Made by a program: the position numbers and the translations under genes | Notes under the pieces: generated by a model | Told to the model about the DNA's origin: nothing | What the model saw: the letters and a program-made list of their open reading frames with translations, nothing else | Database searches by the model: none | Shown here: positions 42,230-51,390 of the stretch, one piece after another | Layout of the letters: each line of letters begins with the position of its first letter | Numbering within the stretch: position 1 is the stretch's first letter | NCBI GenBank assembly: GCA_024235615.1 | Contig: JACKMB010000004.1 | Span: forward strand, 310,001 to 374,000 | Direction of reading: 5' to 3' | Origin: Thauera sp. | GTDB taxonomy: Bacteria > Pseudomonadota > Gammaproteobacteria > Burkholderiales > Rhodocyclaceae | DNA length: 64,000 bases

Positions 42230-44404
42230 ATGAGCGACGAAAGCAAGAAGAAAGGCTATCAGTGGCGGTTCTTCCGCTCGGGGGGCTTCGACCAGGTCCG
42301 CATCGAGACCGCCGACGACCTGCGCCACCTTGGCGAGCTCGACCAGAAGCTGTGGTCGGTGCTGGCCTGTCCGACCTCCGGCCTGGAGTTCGACACGCGC
42401 ACGCTGCAGCTGCTCGACGTCGACGACGACGGCAGCATCCGCGCGCCCGAGATCATCGACGCCACGCGCTGGGTGTGTACGGTGCTGAAGGACCCGGACG
42501 TGCTGTTCCGCGGCGCCGACGGCCTGCCGCTGGCGGCGATCGACGAGACCAACGCCGAGGGCGCGCGCTTGCTCGCCACCGCCGCCAAGGTGCTGGCCTA
42601 CGTCGGCAAGGCCGACGCGGTAGAGATCTCCATGGGCGACCTTGCGGAGACCGAGAAGCTGTTCGCGCCCGAGCACCAGAACGGTGACGGCGTGGTGCCC
42701 GCCGAGCTCGCCGGCGACCCGCGCCTGGCCGGGGCGATCACCCGCATCGTCGACACCTACGGCGCCGCCGAGGACCGCAGCGGCAAGCCGGGTGTCGACC
42801 AGGCGCGCGTGGATGCCTTCTTCGCCGCGGCGCAGGAGGTGTCCGACTGGCACGCCCAGGCCGAGGCCGACGCCGCCACCGTGCTGCCGCTGGGCGACGC
42901 CACCGGCGCCGCCGCTGCGGTGTTCGAGGCCGTGCGCGAGAAGGTCGAGGACTACTTCACCCGCTGCCGCCTCGCCGCCTTCGACGAGCGCGCCGCCGCC
43001 GCGCTCAACCCCGCCGACACCGCCTATGCCGAGCTCTCGCTGCAGTCGCTCGACGCCGCCTCCGCCGCGGTCGCCGCGCTGCCGCTCGCGCTCGTCGGCG
43101 CGGGTCGCGCGCTGCCGCTGGCGGTCGGGCTCAACCCGGCCTGGGAGGCGCGCATCGCCGCGCTGCGCGACCAGGTCGTCATCCCCATCCTGGGCGCGCG
43201 CGAGGCGCTGACGCAGGCCGAATGGGAGGACCTGGCCGGGCGCTTCGCCGCCCACCGCGCCTGGGTGGCGGCGATGCCGGCCAACCCGGTGGCGGTGCTG
43301 CCGGTCGCCGACGTGCGCGCGCTGCTCGCCGACGGCACCTGCGCCGCGCTCACCCGCCTGATCGACGAGGACCTCGCCGCCGAGACCGCGGCCGGCCAGG
43401 TCGACGCGCTCGAGCGCCTGGTGCGCTACAACCGCGACCTCGTCCGCCTGCTGCGCAACTTCGTCACCCTGAGCGACTTCTACTCGCGCCACGACAAGGC
43501 GATCTTCCAGGCCGGCACGCTCTACCTCGACCAGCGCAGCTGCGAGCTCTGCCTGCGCGTGGGCGACATGGCCCGCCACGCCACGCTCGCGCCGCTGTCG
43601 GGCACCTACCTGGTGTACTGCGAGTGCCAGCGCCAGGGCGAGGCGCCGATGAACATCGTCGCCGCGATGACCGGCGGCGACGCCGACGAGATGATGGTCC
43701 CTGGCCGCAACGGCATCTTCTACGACCGCCAGGGCCGTGACTGGCGCGCCAGCGTGGTCAAGGTGGTGGAGGCGCCGATCAGCGTGCGCCAGGCCTTCTG
43801 GTCGCCGTACAAGCGCATCGGCCGCATGATCGGCGAGCAGCTGCAGAAGTTCGCCGCCGCGCGCGACAAGGCGGTCAACGACCAGGCCGCGACCGGCGTC
43901 GCCGGCGCCAGCGCCAAGATCGAGGCCGCCCCGGCCGCCGCCGCTGCGCCCGCCGCCGCGCCGGCCCCGTTCGACATCGCCAAGTTCGCCGGTATCTTCG
44001 CCGCCATGGGTCTCGCCCTCGGCGCGATCGGCACCGCGCTGGCCGCGGTGGTGTCGGCCTTCCTCGGCCTGCCGGTGTGGCAGATGCCGCTGGTGGTCCT
44101 GGGCGCGCTGCTGGTGATCTCCGGTCCGTCGATGCTGCTGGCCTGGCTCAAGCTGCGCCAGCGCAACCTCGGCCCGCTGCTCGACGCCAACGGCTGGGCG
44201 GTCAACACGCGCGCGCGCATCAACATCCCCTTCGGTGGTGCGCTCACCGGCGTCGCGGCACTGCCTCCGGGCGCCTCGCGCGCGCTCACCGACCCGTATG
44301 CCGAGAAGAAGACGCCGTGGAAGAGCTGGCTCTTCCTCGTGCTGCTGATCGCGGCGGTGGTCGTGGCCTGGCAGCAGGGCTACCTGGACCGCTTCCTCGG
44401 CTGA
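42230..44404 (+). CDS. Large protein of unknown function with C-terminal membrane anchor
   Basis: 724 residues from ATG 42230 (MSDESKKKGYQWRFFRSGGFDQVRIET); a GTG at 42218 would add four. The first 550 residues are soluble, alanine-rich and mostly helical, with an apparent EF-hand-like stretch DVDDDGSIRAPEI. Three C-terminal hydrophobic segments follow a low-complexity Ala/Pro linker ([15 protein letters not shown]): about 595-620, 625-645 and 700-720. A pair of cysteines (SCELCLRVGD) resembles a small metal site. No named family recognised. Part of the gene is copied in decayed form downstream. Confidence 0.8.
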   Translation: MSDESKKKGYQWRFFRSGGFDQVRIETADDLRHLGELDQKLWSVLACPTSGLEFDTRTLQLLDVDDDGSIRAPEIIDATRWVCTVLKDPDVLFRGADGLPLAAIDETNAEGARLLATAAKVLAYVGKADAVEISMGDLAETEKLFAPEHQNGDGVVPAELAGDPRLAGAITRIVDTYGAAEDRSGKPGVDQARVDAFFAAAQEVSDWHAQAEADAATVLPLGDATGAAAAVFEAVREKVEDYFTRCRLAAFDERAAAALNPADTAYAELSLQSLDAASAAVAALPLALVGAGRALPLAVGLNPAWEARIAALRDQVVIPILGAREALTQAEWEDLAGRFAAHRAWVAAMPANPVAVLPVADVRALLADGTCAALTRLIDEDLAAETAAGQVDALERLVRYNRDLVRLLRNFVTLSDFYSRHDKAIFQAGTLYLDQRSCELCLRVGDMARHATLAPLSGTYLVYCECQRQGEAPMNIVAAMTGGDADEMMVPGRNGIFYDRQGRDWRASVVKVVEAPISVRQAFWSPYKRIGRMIGEQLQKFAAARDKAVNDQAATGVAGASAKIEAAPAAAAAPAAAPAPFDIAKFAGIFAAMGLALGAIGTALAAVVSAFLGLPVWQMPLVVLGALLVISGPSMLLAWLKLRQRNLGPLLDANGWAVNTRARINIPFGGALTGVAALPPGASRALTDPYAEKKTPWKSWLFLVLLIAAVVVAWQQGYLDRFLG

Positions 44405-44441
44405 TCGGGGGCGCTCCAGCCCGGCAGTCGCCTCCGGGGCC

Positions 44442-44560
44442 GGCCGGCCCTTTTCGTGGCGCACAAGCGTGCCGCCTCCTGTAGGAGCGCCGGCAGGCGC
44501 GAAAACGGCGATGAAGGTCGCCCCCTCGCGTCGCCTCCCTGACCGCCGATTTCGCGCCTG
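44442..44560. repeat. 119-bp direct repeat, left copy
   Basis: Identical to 45454-45572 apart from at least one base (G or C before TAGGAGC). It includes one type-Y REP hairpin at 44481-44503 and ends inside the start of another (TTCGCGCCTG). It marks the boundary of the decayed duplication. Confidence 0.9.
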
Positions 44561-45453
44561 GCTGGCGCTTCGCCGCCCATCGCGCTCTGGTAGGCGATGC
44601 TGGCCAACCTGGTGGCTGCCGTGCTCTGGTCGCCGACGTGCGGGGGCCGCTGCCGACGGCACCTGCGCTGCGCTCACCTGCCTGATCGGACGAGGACCCG
44701 CCGCCGAGAGATCGCGGCCGGCCAGGAAACAAATGACGCGCGCTCGAGCGCCTGGTGTGCGCTGGCAACCGTGACTCGTCCGCTCTGCTGCGCAACTTCG
44801 TCACCCCTGAGCGACTTCTACTCGCGCCACGACAAGGCGATCTTCCAGGCCGGCAGAATGCTCTATCTCGACCAGAGCGCAACCTGCGAGCTCCGGCCTG
44901 CGCGGGCGACATGGCCCGCCACGCCACGCCTGCGCCGCTGTCGGGCACCACCTGGTATTGCGAGTTAGCGCCAGGGCGAGGCGTTGATGAACACCGTCGC
45001 TGCGATGACCGGCGGCGACGCCGACGAGATGATGGCGCCCGCCGCAACGGTATTCCTATGTGACCGCCAGGGGCGCGACTGGCGTGCCAGCGGCTGCGGT
45101 GGAGGCGCTGGATCAGCGTGCGCGCCAGGCCTCTGGTCGCCGCATAAGCGCACGGCTGCATGATCGGCGAGCGCCTGCAGTTCGCCGCGCGGCGGTCAAT
45201 GACCAGGCCGCGACTGGCGTCGCTGGCGCCAGCGCCAAGATCGCGGCCGCCCCTGGTTCGCGCTGAGGGCGCCTGCCGCCGCGCTCGGCCCTTGCCTGGC
45301 ATCGCTGTCTGCCGGTATCTTCGCCGCCATGGGTCCGCCGTCGGCGCGATCGGCACCGCGCTTCGCCGCGGTGGTGCCGCCTTCCTCGGCCTGCCGGTGT
45401 GGCAGATGCCGCTGGTGGTCGGGCGGTGCTGGTGATTCTGGTCCGTCGATGCT
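44561..45453 (+). pseudogene. Decayed partial duplicate of the 724-residue gene
   Basis: The segment follows the same order as 43235-44140: for example GGCGATCTTCCAGGCCGGC, ATGACCGGCGGCGACGCCGA and GTGTGGCAGATGCCGCTGGT occur in both. It has many one- and two-base insertions and deletions, so no long frame survives. It begins within the word CTGGCGCTTCGCCG and stops at TCGATGCTG, where it jumps into the 119-bp repeat, losing the last 265 bp of the gene. No start codon or promoter of its own. Confidence 0.88.
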
Positions 45454-45572
45454 GGCCGGCCCTTTTCGTGGCGCACAAGCGTGCCGCCTCCTCTAGGAGC
45501 GCCGGCAGGCGCGAAAACGGCGATGAAGGTCGCCCCCTCGCGTCGCCTCCCTGACCGCCGATTTCGCGCCTG
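45454..45572. repeat. 119-bp direct repeat, right copy
   Basis: Second copy, offset 1012 bp from the first. It contains a type-Y REP with CTAGG for GTAGG, and runs into a complete type-Y REP of the opposite orientation at 45563-45585. Confidence 0.9.
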
Positions 45573-45584
45573 CCGGCGCTCCTA

Positions 45585-45820
45585 CATGAACCATCCCGCG
45601 CCTGTCGCCGTGCAACATGGACGGACGTGCGTCCGGGCCCATGGGACATGAGCCATCGCGCGTCCGTCGCCGTGCAATATGGATCTACGTGCGTCCAGGC
45701 CCATGGGACATGAAGCGTCGCGCGCGTCGCCGTGCAGCATGAACCGTCGTGCGTCCGGCCTCGCGGGACATGCAGCGTCGTGCGCCCGTCGCTGTGTGGT
45801 GCGGACCATCGCGGCGGCGC
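45585..45820. repeat. 62-bp tandem repeat upstream of the LIV permease
   Basis: Units start with CATG at 45585, 45647, 45709 and 45769 (periods 62, 62, 60) and share CGTCGCCGTGCA, GTGCGTCC and CCCATGGGACATG. The copies have diverged by point changes. The array ends about 90 bp before the livH-like gene. Short frames over it are repeat artefacts. Confidence 0.85.
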
Positions 45821-45911
45821 CCCTGCATGCGGCGTCGCGGCGGGTGTGGAGGGGGGCGCCGCGGTTCGCGGGGTGCGATCGGGGGCGGCGCTTCGGCTAT
45901 GCTTCGCCCCC

Positions 45912-46778
45912 ATGCTCGCCTTTGTCCAGGTCCTCGCCAGCGGAGTCGCGATCGGCTGTGTCTATGGCCTGGTCGCGCTGTCCTTCGTCCTCATCTACAA
46001 GGCCACCGAGACGGTCAGCTTCATGCAGGGCGACCTGCTGATGCTCGGCGCCTTCGCCGCGCTCGGCCTGCACGCCTTCGCGGGCTGGCCGCTCGTCGTT
46101 GCGGCGCTGGCGGCGGTGCTGGCGGTGGGCGGGCTCGGCGCCGTGCTCGAGCGCACCGTGCTGCGGCGTGCGCTCGGCCAGCCCCACCTGGTGGCGGTGC
46201 TGCTCACCTTCGGGCTGGGCATGATGATGCGCGGCGGTGTCGCCTCGGTGCCGGCGGCGGCGCAGGACATGCACCGCCTGCCCTTCGCCGCCGACACGCT
46301 GGCGATCGGCCCGCTGGTGCTCGCCACCAGCCACCTGTGGGTGATCACCGCCACCGTGCTGCTCGCCGGCGTGCTCGCCGCCTTCTTTCGCCACACCCGC
46401 ACCGGGCTGGCGCTGCGCGCGTGCTCGGAGGATGCGCGCAGCGCCGCGCTGATGGGCATCCCGGTGGCGCGCATGCACACCCTGGCGTGGGCGCTCGGCG
46501 CGGCGCTCGCCGCGATCGCCGGGCTGCTGCTCGCGCCGATCACCTTCGTGCATCTGAACATGGGCTTCATCGCGCTGAAGGCCTTCCCCGCCGCGGTGCT
46601 GGGCGGGCTGACCAGCCTGCCGGGCGCGCTCGTGGCCGGCGTCTTCCTCGGGGTCGCCGAGGCGCTCGCCGGGCTGGCGCTGCCCGAAGGCGCGAAGGAT
46701 TTCGTGCCCTACGTGCTGCTGATGGCGGCGCTGCTGCTGTTCCCGCAGGGGCTCGGCGGCGGGCGGGGCAGGGCGTGA
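45912..46778 (+). CDS. Branched-chain amino-acid-type ABC permease, LivH-like
   Basis: 288 residues from ATG 45912. About eight hydrophobic segments; the LivH start VQVLASGVAIGCVYGLVALSFVLIYKATETVSFMQGDLLMLGAF and the coupling-type region LRACSEDARSAALMGIPVARMHTLAWALGAALAAIAGLL are clear. It forms the membrane channel with the next gene (GTGA overlap). Ligands of this subgroup include urea, amides or aromatic acids as well as amino acids. Confidence 0.9.
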   Translation: MLAFVQVLASGVAIGCVYGLVALSFVLIYKATETVSFMQGDLLMLGAFAALGLHAFAGWPLVVAALAAVLAVGGLGAVLERTVLRRALGQPHLVAVLLTFGLGMMMRGGVASVPAAAQDMHRLPFAADTLAIGPLVLATSHLWVITATVLLAGVLAAFFRHTRTGLALRACSEDARSAALMGIPVARMHTLAWALGAALAAIAGLLLAPITFVHLNMGFIALKAFPAAVLGGLTSLPGALVAGVFLGVAEALAGLALPEGAKDFVPYVLLMAALLLFPQGLGGGRGRA

Positions 46779-47743
46779 GCGCGGCCCTGTCGCGCGGCGC
46801 CGGGGCGGCCGTGCGCGCCGCGCTGCCCTGGCTCGCGGTGCTGCTGCTCGCGCTCGCCTGGCTGGGCACCGACTACGCGCTCGGCAAGGCGACCCTGGTG
46901 GCGACCTACGCCATCGCCGGCCTCGGCGTGGTCGTGGTGGTGGGGCAGGCGGGGCAGATCGCGCTCGGACAGGCCGCGCTCGTGGCGCTCGGCGCCTATG
47001 CGCAGGCGCTGCTGGTCGCGCGCGGCGTGCCGGCGCCGCTGGCCCTGCCCGCCGCGGCCGCCGCCGGCGCGCTCGGCGGCGCGCTCGCCAGCCTGCCGGC
47101 GCGGCGGCTGGGCGGGCTGTATTTCGGCATGAGCACGCTCGCCTTCGCCCTCATCGTCGAGGAGGCGCTCGCGCGCTGGGAGTCGCTCACCTACGGCGCC
47201 GCCGGCCTGGCGGTGGGCGCCTTCGCGTTCGCCGGCTGGCGCGCGGACTCCACCCTGGCGCAGGCTGCGGTCAGCGTCGCGGCGCTGGCGCTGGCGCTGC
47301 TGGCATGCGCGCGCCTGCTGGCTTCGCGCCACGGCCGTGCCTGGCGCGCGGTGCGCGACGACGAACTCGCCGCCGCGGCCTGCGGCATCGACACCGACGC
47401 GGCGAAGATGCAGGCCTTCGTGGTCGGCGGCGCGCTGTCCGGGCTGGCGGGCGGGCTCTACGCGCACTGGATCGGCTTCATCAGCCCGGAGCAGTTCGGC
47501 CTGGTGTTCTCCTTCGAGCTGCTGATGCTCGCCTTCATCGGCGGCGCGCGCCGGATCGCCGGCGCGGCCTGGGGGGCGCTGGTGATCGTCGCCATCCCGC
47601 CGCTGATCTCGCTGCTGCGCGACCGCCTGCCCGGCGACTGGGCGCGCGCCTCCGGGCTCGAGCTGCTGCTGTTCGGCGCGGTGATCGTCGCGGTCGTGCT
47701 GCTGCGCCCGGCCGGGCTGGCGGGGGGCGGGCAGGGCCGCTGA
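46775..47743 (+). CDS. Branched-chain amino-acid-type ABC permease, LivM-like
   Basis: 322 residues from GTG 46775. Typical LivM features: GLGVVVVVGQAGQIALGQAALVALGAYAQALL near residue 48 and WRAVRDDELAAAACGIDTDAAKMQAFVVGGALSGLAGGLYAHWIGFISPEQF near 205. No livG/livF ATPase genes follow in the window, so the energising subunits must be elsewhere. Confidence 0.9.
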   Translation: MSAALSRGAGAAVRAALPWLAVLLLALAWLGTDYALGKATLVATYAIAGLGVVVVVGQAGQIALGQAALVALGAYAQALLVARGVPAPLALPAAAAAGALGGALASLPARRLGGLYFGMSTLAFALIVEEALARWESLTYGAAGLAVGAFAFAGWRADSTLAQAAVSVAALALALLACARLLASRHGRAWRAVRDDELAAAACGIDTDAAKMQAFVVGGALSGLAGGLYAHWIGFISPEQFGLVFSFELLMLAFIGGARRIAGAAWGALVIVAIPPLISLLRDRLPGDWARASGLELLLFGAVIVAVVLLRPAGLAGGGQGR

Positions 47744-47891
47744 GAGGGCGATCGTACGAACGGGCGGGCTCGAGCCGCGCCCACCCTTTCGTGCGATTGC
47801 ACCGGGGAGCGTGACAAGCTTGCTTCTTGCGCTGCGGCAGACGATAGTAACGCTCTCGTAATTATGAATGCAGTTTGTGCCGGAGCCCGCC

Positions 47892-48113
47892 ATGAGTGCC
47901 TGGAGTTGCCCACACGACCTCAACGGAATCTGCCAGCGCGTGCGCGGCGCGATCTGCTCGCCGGGCATGCGCGGCTGCGAGCTCGAAGGCAAGGTGCGCT
48001 TCGCGCTCGACGAGCTCAACGCGCCGCGCAAGCCGGTGAAGGCGCGCCCGGCCGAGGTGAAGCCCGAGCCCAAGCCGAGCACGCCCGCCCCGCGCCGCCG
48101 TCTGCCTTTCTGA
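47892..48113 (+). CDS. Small cysteine-rich protein of unknown function
   Basis: 73 residues from ATG 47892. Cysteines 6, 14, 22 and 29 lie in SAWSCPHDLNGICQRVRGAICSPGMRGCELEGKVRF, a spacing of 7-7-6 that could bind a metal; the C-terminus is Lys/Pro-rich (KPVKARPAEVKPEPKPSTP). Such short proteins occur in other betaproteobacteria without known role. It lies between livM-like and the binding-protein gene. Confidence 0.65.
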   Translation: MSAWSCPHDLNGICQRVRGAICSPGMRGCELEGKVRFALDELNAPRKPVKARPAEVKPEPKPSTPAPRRRLPF

Positions 48114-48224
48114 TCCGCGCCCCGCATCACCCCCCGGTCCGGCCTTCGGGCCACCCGCGCGCGCGTCCCGCCGTCGCCAGGCCGTAGCCGCGCGCCGTCC
48201 AACCACCCTCCAGGAGTTCCCCCG

Positions 48225-49391
48225 ATGAACGCCTTGCGTCGGCTTGCGCTCGCGCTCGCCTCCTCGCTGTCCCTCGCCTGCGCCCTGCCCGCCGCCGCGG
48301 CGGGGGTGAGCGCCGATGAAATCGTCGTCGGCACCGTGTCCGACCTCTCCGGCCCGATCGCCATGCTCGGCGTGCCGGTGCGCGACGGCATGCTGATGCG
48401 CTTCGACGAGGCCAACGCCGCCGGCGGCGTGCATGGGCGCAGGATCCGCCTCGCGGTCGAGGACGCCGGCTACGATCCCAAGCGCGCGGTGCTCGCCGCG
48501 CGCAAGCTGGTGCAGCACGACCAGGCCTTCGCCTTCATCGCCAACATGGGGACGCCGGTGGTGATGGCGAGCATGCCGATCATCGTCGATGCCGGCCGCC
48601 TGCACCTGTTCCCCTTCTCGCCTCACCGCGCCACCTACGAGCCGCTGCACCCGCTCAAGTTCCAGAACTTCGCGCCCTACCAGGACTACATGGAGGCCGC
48701 CACCCGCCACATGGTGCGCGAGCGCGGCTATCAGCGCAGCTGCCTGCTCTACCAGGACGACGACTACGGCCTGGAGGTCATGAAGGGGGTCGAGAAGGCG
48801 CTCGCCGGGCTCGGCAGCGAGCTCGTCGAACGCACCAGCTACAAGCGCGGCGCCACCGACCTCTCCAGCCAGGTCGCACGTCTGCGCGCCGCGCGCTGCG
48901 ACCTCGTGGTGCTCGCCACCGTGGTGCGCGAGACCGTGGCCGCGATGTCCGAGGCGCGCAAGATCGGCTGGAACGTCGACATGCTCGTCACCGCCTCCGG
49001 CTATTCGGCGCAGACGCATGAGCTCGGCGGCGCCGCGGTCGAGGGCCTGTACGGCGTGTCGGTGCTGCCACACCCGTACGCCGAGGGCGCCAACAGCCAG
49101 CTCGCCGCCTGGATCGAACGCTACCGCGCGCGCTTCAAGGCCGAGCCCAACGTATGGAGCGTGATGGGCTACACCCTGGCCGACCTCTTCGTACGTACCG
49201 CCGAGGCCACCGGCCGCGAACTCACGCCCGAGCGCTTCGCGCGCACCCTCGAAGGCATGGCGTTCACCCGCGACTACTTCGGTAGCCCCGCCTACCGCTT
49301 CAGCGCCGACGACCACCTCGGCAACCGCAAGGGCCGCCTCGCCCAGATCCGCAACGGTCGCTGGGAGCTGATCACCGACTACCTGGATTGA
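48225..49391 (+). CDS. ABC transporter periplasmic ligand-binding protein, LIV type
   Basis: 388 residues with a signal peptide (NALRRLALALASSLSLACALPAAAA). The Peripla_BP_6 fold starts DEIVVGTVSDLSGPIAMLGVPVRDGMLMRFDEANAAGGVHGRRI and continues VEDAGYDPKRAVLAARKLVQHDQAFAFIANMGTPV. GGAG-type RBS (CCAGGAG) precedes the ATG. It should serve the LivH/LivM pair just upstream; the ligand is not evident. Confidence 0.92.
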   Translation: MNALRRLALALASSLSLACALPAAAAGVSADEIVVGTVSDLSGPIAMLGVPVRDGMLMRFDEANAAGGVHGRRIRLAVEDAGYDPKRAVLAARKLVQHDQAFAFIANMGTPVVMASMPIIVDAGRLHLFPFSPHRATYEPLHPLKFQNFAPYQDYMEAATRHMVRERGYQRSCLLYQDDDYGLEVMKGVEKALAGLGSELVERTSYKRGATDLSSQVARLRAARCDLVVLATVVRETVAAMSEARKIGWNVDMLVTASGYSAQTHELGGAAVEGLYGVSVLPHPYAEGANSQLAAWIERYRARFKAEPNVWSVMGYTLADLFVRTAEATGRELTPERFARTLEGMAFTRDYFGSPAYRFSADDHLGNRKGRLAQIRNGRWELITDYLD

Positions 49392-49421
49392 TGCGCGCGC
49401 GTCGAGCCCCGGAGCACCCGG

Positions 49422-49615
49422 TTCGCAGCTGCCGCAGCGCCTTCAGGCGGGTCCGGGACGAGCGGTGGTTTCTGTAAGAGCGCCGGCAGGCGCGAAACCG
49501 GCGGCGCAGTTCTGCACGCGCGTCGTTTTCGAACCGCCGGGTTCGCAGCTGCCGCAGCGCCTACAGGCGGGCTCGGGACGAGCGGTGGTTTCTGTAGGAG
49601 CGCCGGCAGGCGCGA
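49422..49615. repeat. REP cluster G (two Z-variant/Y pairs)
   Basis: Two 121-bp units start at 49422 and 49543. Each begins with a variant hairpin GCAGC-TGCC-GCAGC (one A-A mismatch) and ends with a Y element in the opposite orientation; the last runs 49593-49615. Fills most of the 318-bp gap before ubiX. Confidence 0.9.
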
Positions 49616-49709
49616 ATGCCACCGTATCGAAGCTGCGCCCCCCGCGCCGCGCACCTCGCCCGCTGGATGGGTTACGCTTCACGCCATCCGTCGACCGTCC
49701 CGCACCCCG

Positions 49710-50336
49710 ATGACGCCTCCCCGCACGATCACCGTCGCCTTCACCGGCGCCTCCGGCCTGCCCTACGGCGTGCGCCTGGTCGAATGCCTGCTGCAGGCGG
49801 GCTGCCGGGTGTGGCTGCTGTACTCGCAGGTCGCGCAGATCGTCGCCCGCCAGGAGATGGACTGGAACCTGCCCGCGCGCCCGGCCGAGGTCGAGGCCGA
49901 GCTCTCCGCCCGCTTCGCCGCCGCCCCCGGGCAGCTGCGCGTGTTCGGCCGCGAGGAGTGGTTCGCCCCGCCGGCCTCCGGCTCCAACCCGCCCGACGCC
50001 ATGGTGGTGTGCCCGTGCACCGTCGCCACGCTGGCCTCGATCGCCGGCGGGCTCAGCCAGAACCTCATCGAGCGCGCCGCCGACGTCGTCATCAAGGAAG
50101 GCCGCAAGCTCGTGCTGGTGCCGCGCGAGACGCCGTACTCGGCGCTCCACCTCGAGAACATGCTCAAGCTCGCCCGCCTCGGCGTGTGTATCCTGCCGCC
50201 CAACCCGGGCTTCTATCACCACCCGCAGACCGTGCAGGACCTGATCGACTTCGTCGTCGCCCGCATCCTCGACCAGCTCGGCGTGCCGCACAGCCTGATG
50301 GCGCGCTGGGGCGAGGACCGCGAGCGCGCCGGCTGA
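49710..50336 (+). CDS. ubiX: Flavin prenyltransferase UbiX
   Basis: 208 residues. The flavin-binding start ITVAFTGASGLPYGVRLVECLLQAG, then VVCPCTVATLASIAGGLSQNLIERAADVVIKEGRKLVLVPRETPYSALHLENML and ILPPNPGFYHHPQTVQDLIDFVVARILDQL are the complete UbiX pattern. It makes prenylated FMN for UbiD-type decarboxylases in ubiquinone synthesis or aromatic metabolism. No ubiD in the window. Followed by the Lon-N gene 40 bp on. Confidence 0.95.
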   Translation: MTPPRTITVAFTGASGLPYGVRLVECLLQAGCRVWLLYSQVAQIVARQEMDWNLPARPAEVEAELSARFAAAPGQLRVFGREEWFAPPASGSNPPDAMVVCPCTVATLASIAGGLSQNLIERAADVVIKEGRKLVLVPRETPYSALHLENMLKLARLGVCILPPNPGFYHHPQTVQDLIDFVVARILDQLGVPHSLMARWGEDRERAG

Positions 50337-50376
50337 AGCCCGCCGGCGCGGCTGCGCCTGCCCACCGGAGCGCCCC

Positions 50377-50979
50377 ATGACCCCGCCGCCCGACACCCTC
50401 CCGCTGTTCCCGCTCAAGACCGTGCTGTTCCCCGGTGGCGTGCTGCCGCTGCGCGTGTTCGAGCCGCGCTATATGGACATGGTCACGCGCTGCATGCGCG
50501 AGCACACCCCCTTCGGCGTGTGCCTGATCGCTGCCGGCGAGGAGGTCGGCGAGGCCGCGGTGCCCCACCCCGTGGGCACCGAGGCGCTGATCGAGCGCTG
50601 GGACATGGAGCAGCCCGGCGTGCTCGAGCTGCTGGTGCGCGGCGGAAGGCGCTTCCGCATCGTCGACCACGAGCTCGAGCGCGACGGCCTGCTGGTGGGC
50701 AGCGTGCGCTGGCTGGAGGAGCCGCCCGCCGAGCCGGTGCCCGCCGCGCAGGCCGAGCTCCTGCCGCTGCTGCGCTCGATCGTCGAGGAGCTCGGCGACC
50801 GCCTGCCGCCGCCGCACGACTTCGACGACGCCGCCTGGGTGGGCGCGCGCTACATCGAGCTCCTGCCCATCCCCCTGCTCGCCAAGCAGAAGCTGCTCGA
50901 GCTCGACGACATCCTCAGCCGGCTGGAGATCCTGCAACAGTTCCTGCGTGATCACGGTCTGCTGCCGAAGAAGGCCTGA
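50377..50979 (+). CDS. Lon N-terminal substrate-binding domain protein
   Basis: 200 residues: LPLFPLKTVLFPGGVLPLRVFEPRYMDMVTRCMREHTPFGVCLI is the Lon N domain start; EQPGVLELLVRGGRRFRIVDHELERDGLLVGSVRWLEE continues it and a helical tail follows. It has no ATPase or protease part, as in many stand-alone bacterial versions with unknown role. Likely cotranscribed with ubiX. Confidence 0.9.
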   Translation: MTPPPDTLPLFPLKTVLFPGGVLPLRVFEPRYMDMVTRCMREHTPFGVCLIAAGEEVGEAAVPHPVGTEALIERWDMEQPGVLELLVRGGRRFRIVDHELERDGLLVGSVRWLEEPPAEPVPAAQAELLPLLRSIVEELGDRLPPPHDFDDAAWVGARYIELLPIPLLAKQKLLELDDILSRLEILQQFLRDHGLLPKKA

Positions 50980-51027
50980 CTCACAGGCCCCTGCCGCGCC
51001 GATGCACGTGCGAGCGCGCAGCGAGCG

Positions 51028-51344
51028 TTCGCGGCTGCCGCCGCTCCTACAGGCGGGGTCGGGACGCGCGGTGATTCCTGTAGGAGCGCCGGCAGGCGCG
51101 AAGACGGCGTCCGTCTGCGTCGGCGAGAGTGGTCTCTCCATGGCCTGGTTCGCAGCTGCCGCAGCTCCTACAGGCGGGGCCGGGACGCGCGGTGATTCCT
51201 GTAGGAGCGCCGGCAGGCGCGAAGACGGCGGTGGAGTTCTGCGCGCGCGTCGAGCGTCGGAGCGCCGGGTTCGCAGCTGCCGCAGCTCCTACAGGCGGGG
51301 TCGGGACGCGCGGTGGTTGCTGTAGGAGCGCCGGCAGGCGCGAA
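51028..51344. repeat. REP array H (three composite units, about 121 bp)
   Basis: Pairs at 51028/51080, 51150/51200 and 51270/51322. The first unit begins with type Z, the other two with the GCAGC variant; all close with type Y in the opposite orientation. Spacers between pairs hold CAGGCGGGGYCGGGACGCGCGG. It fills the 411-bp gap between convergent Lon-N and mutY genes; no gene. Confidence 0.93.
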
Positions 51345-51390
51345 CCTTCGGGCGATCACGCCGCGCACACGCCCGGCGCCCGAGCCGCGG

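Noticed and set aside
41384-44677. 1097-codon minus-strand frame over the metallo-hydrolase and the 724-residue gene
   Set aside because: Covers two forward genes, one of which has textbook metal-binding motifs; composition is typical of an antisense shadow.
44437-45476. Reverse frames of 75-396 codons over the decayed duplicate
   Set aside because: They span REPs and a degraded copy of a forward gene; no family pattern.
45582-45913. Minus-strand frame with repeats such as MLHGDARDASCPMG
   Set aside because: The repetitiveness comes from the 62-bp tandem array and no start signal or homology is visible.
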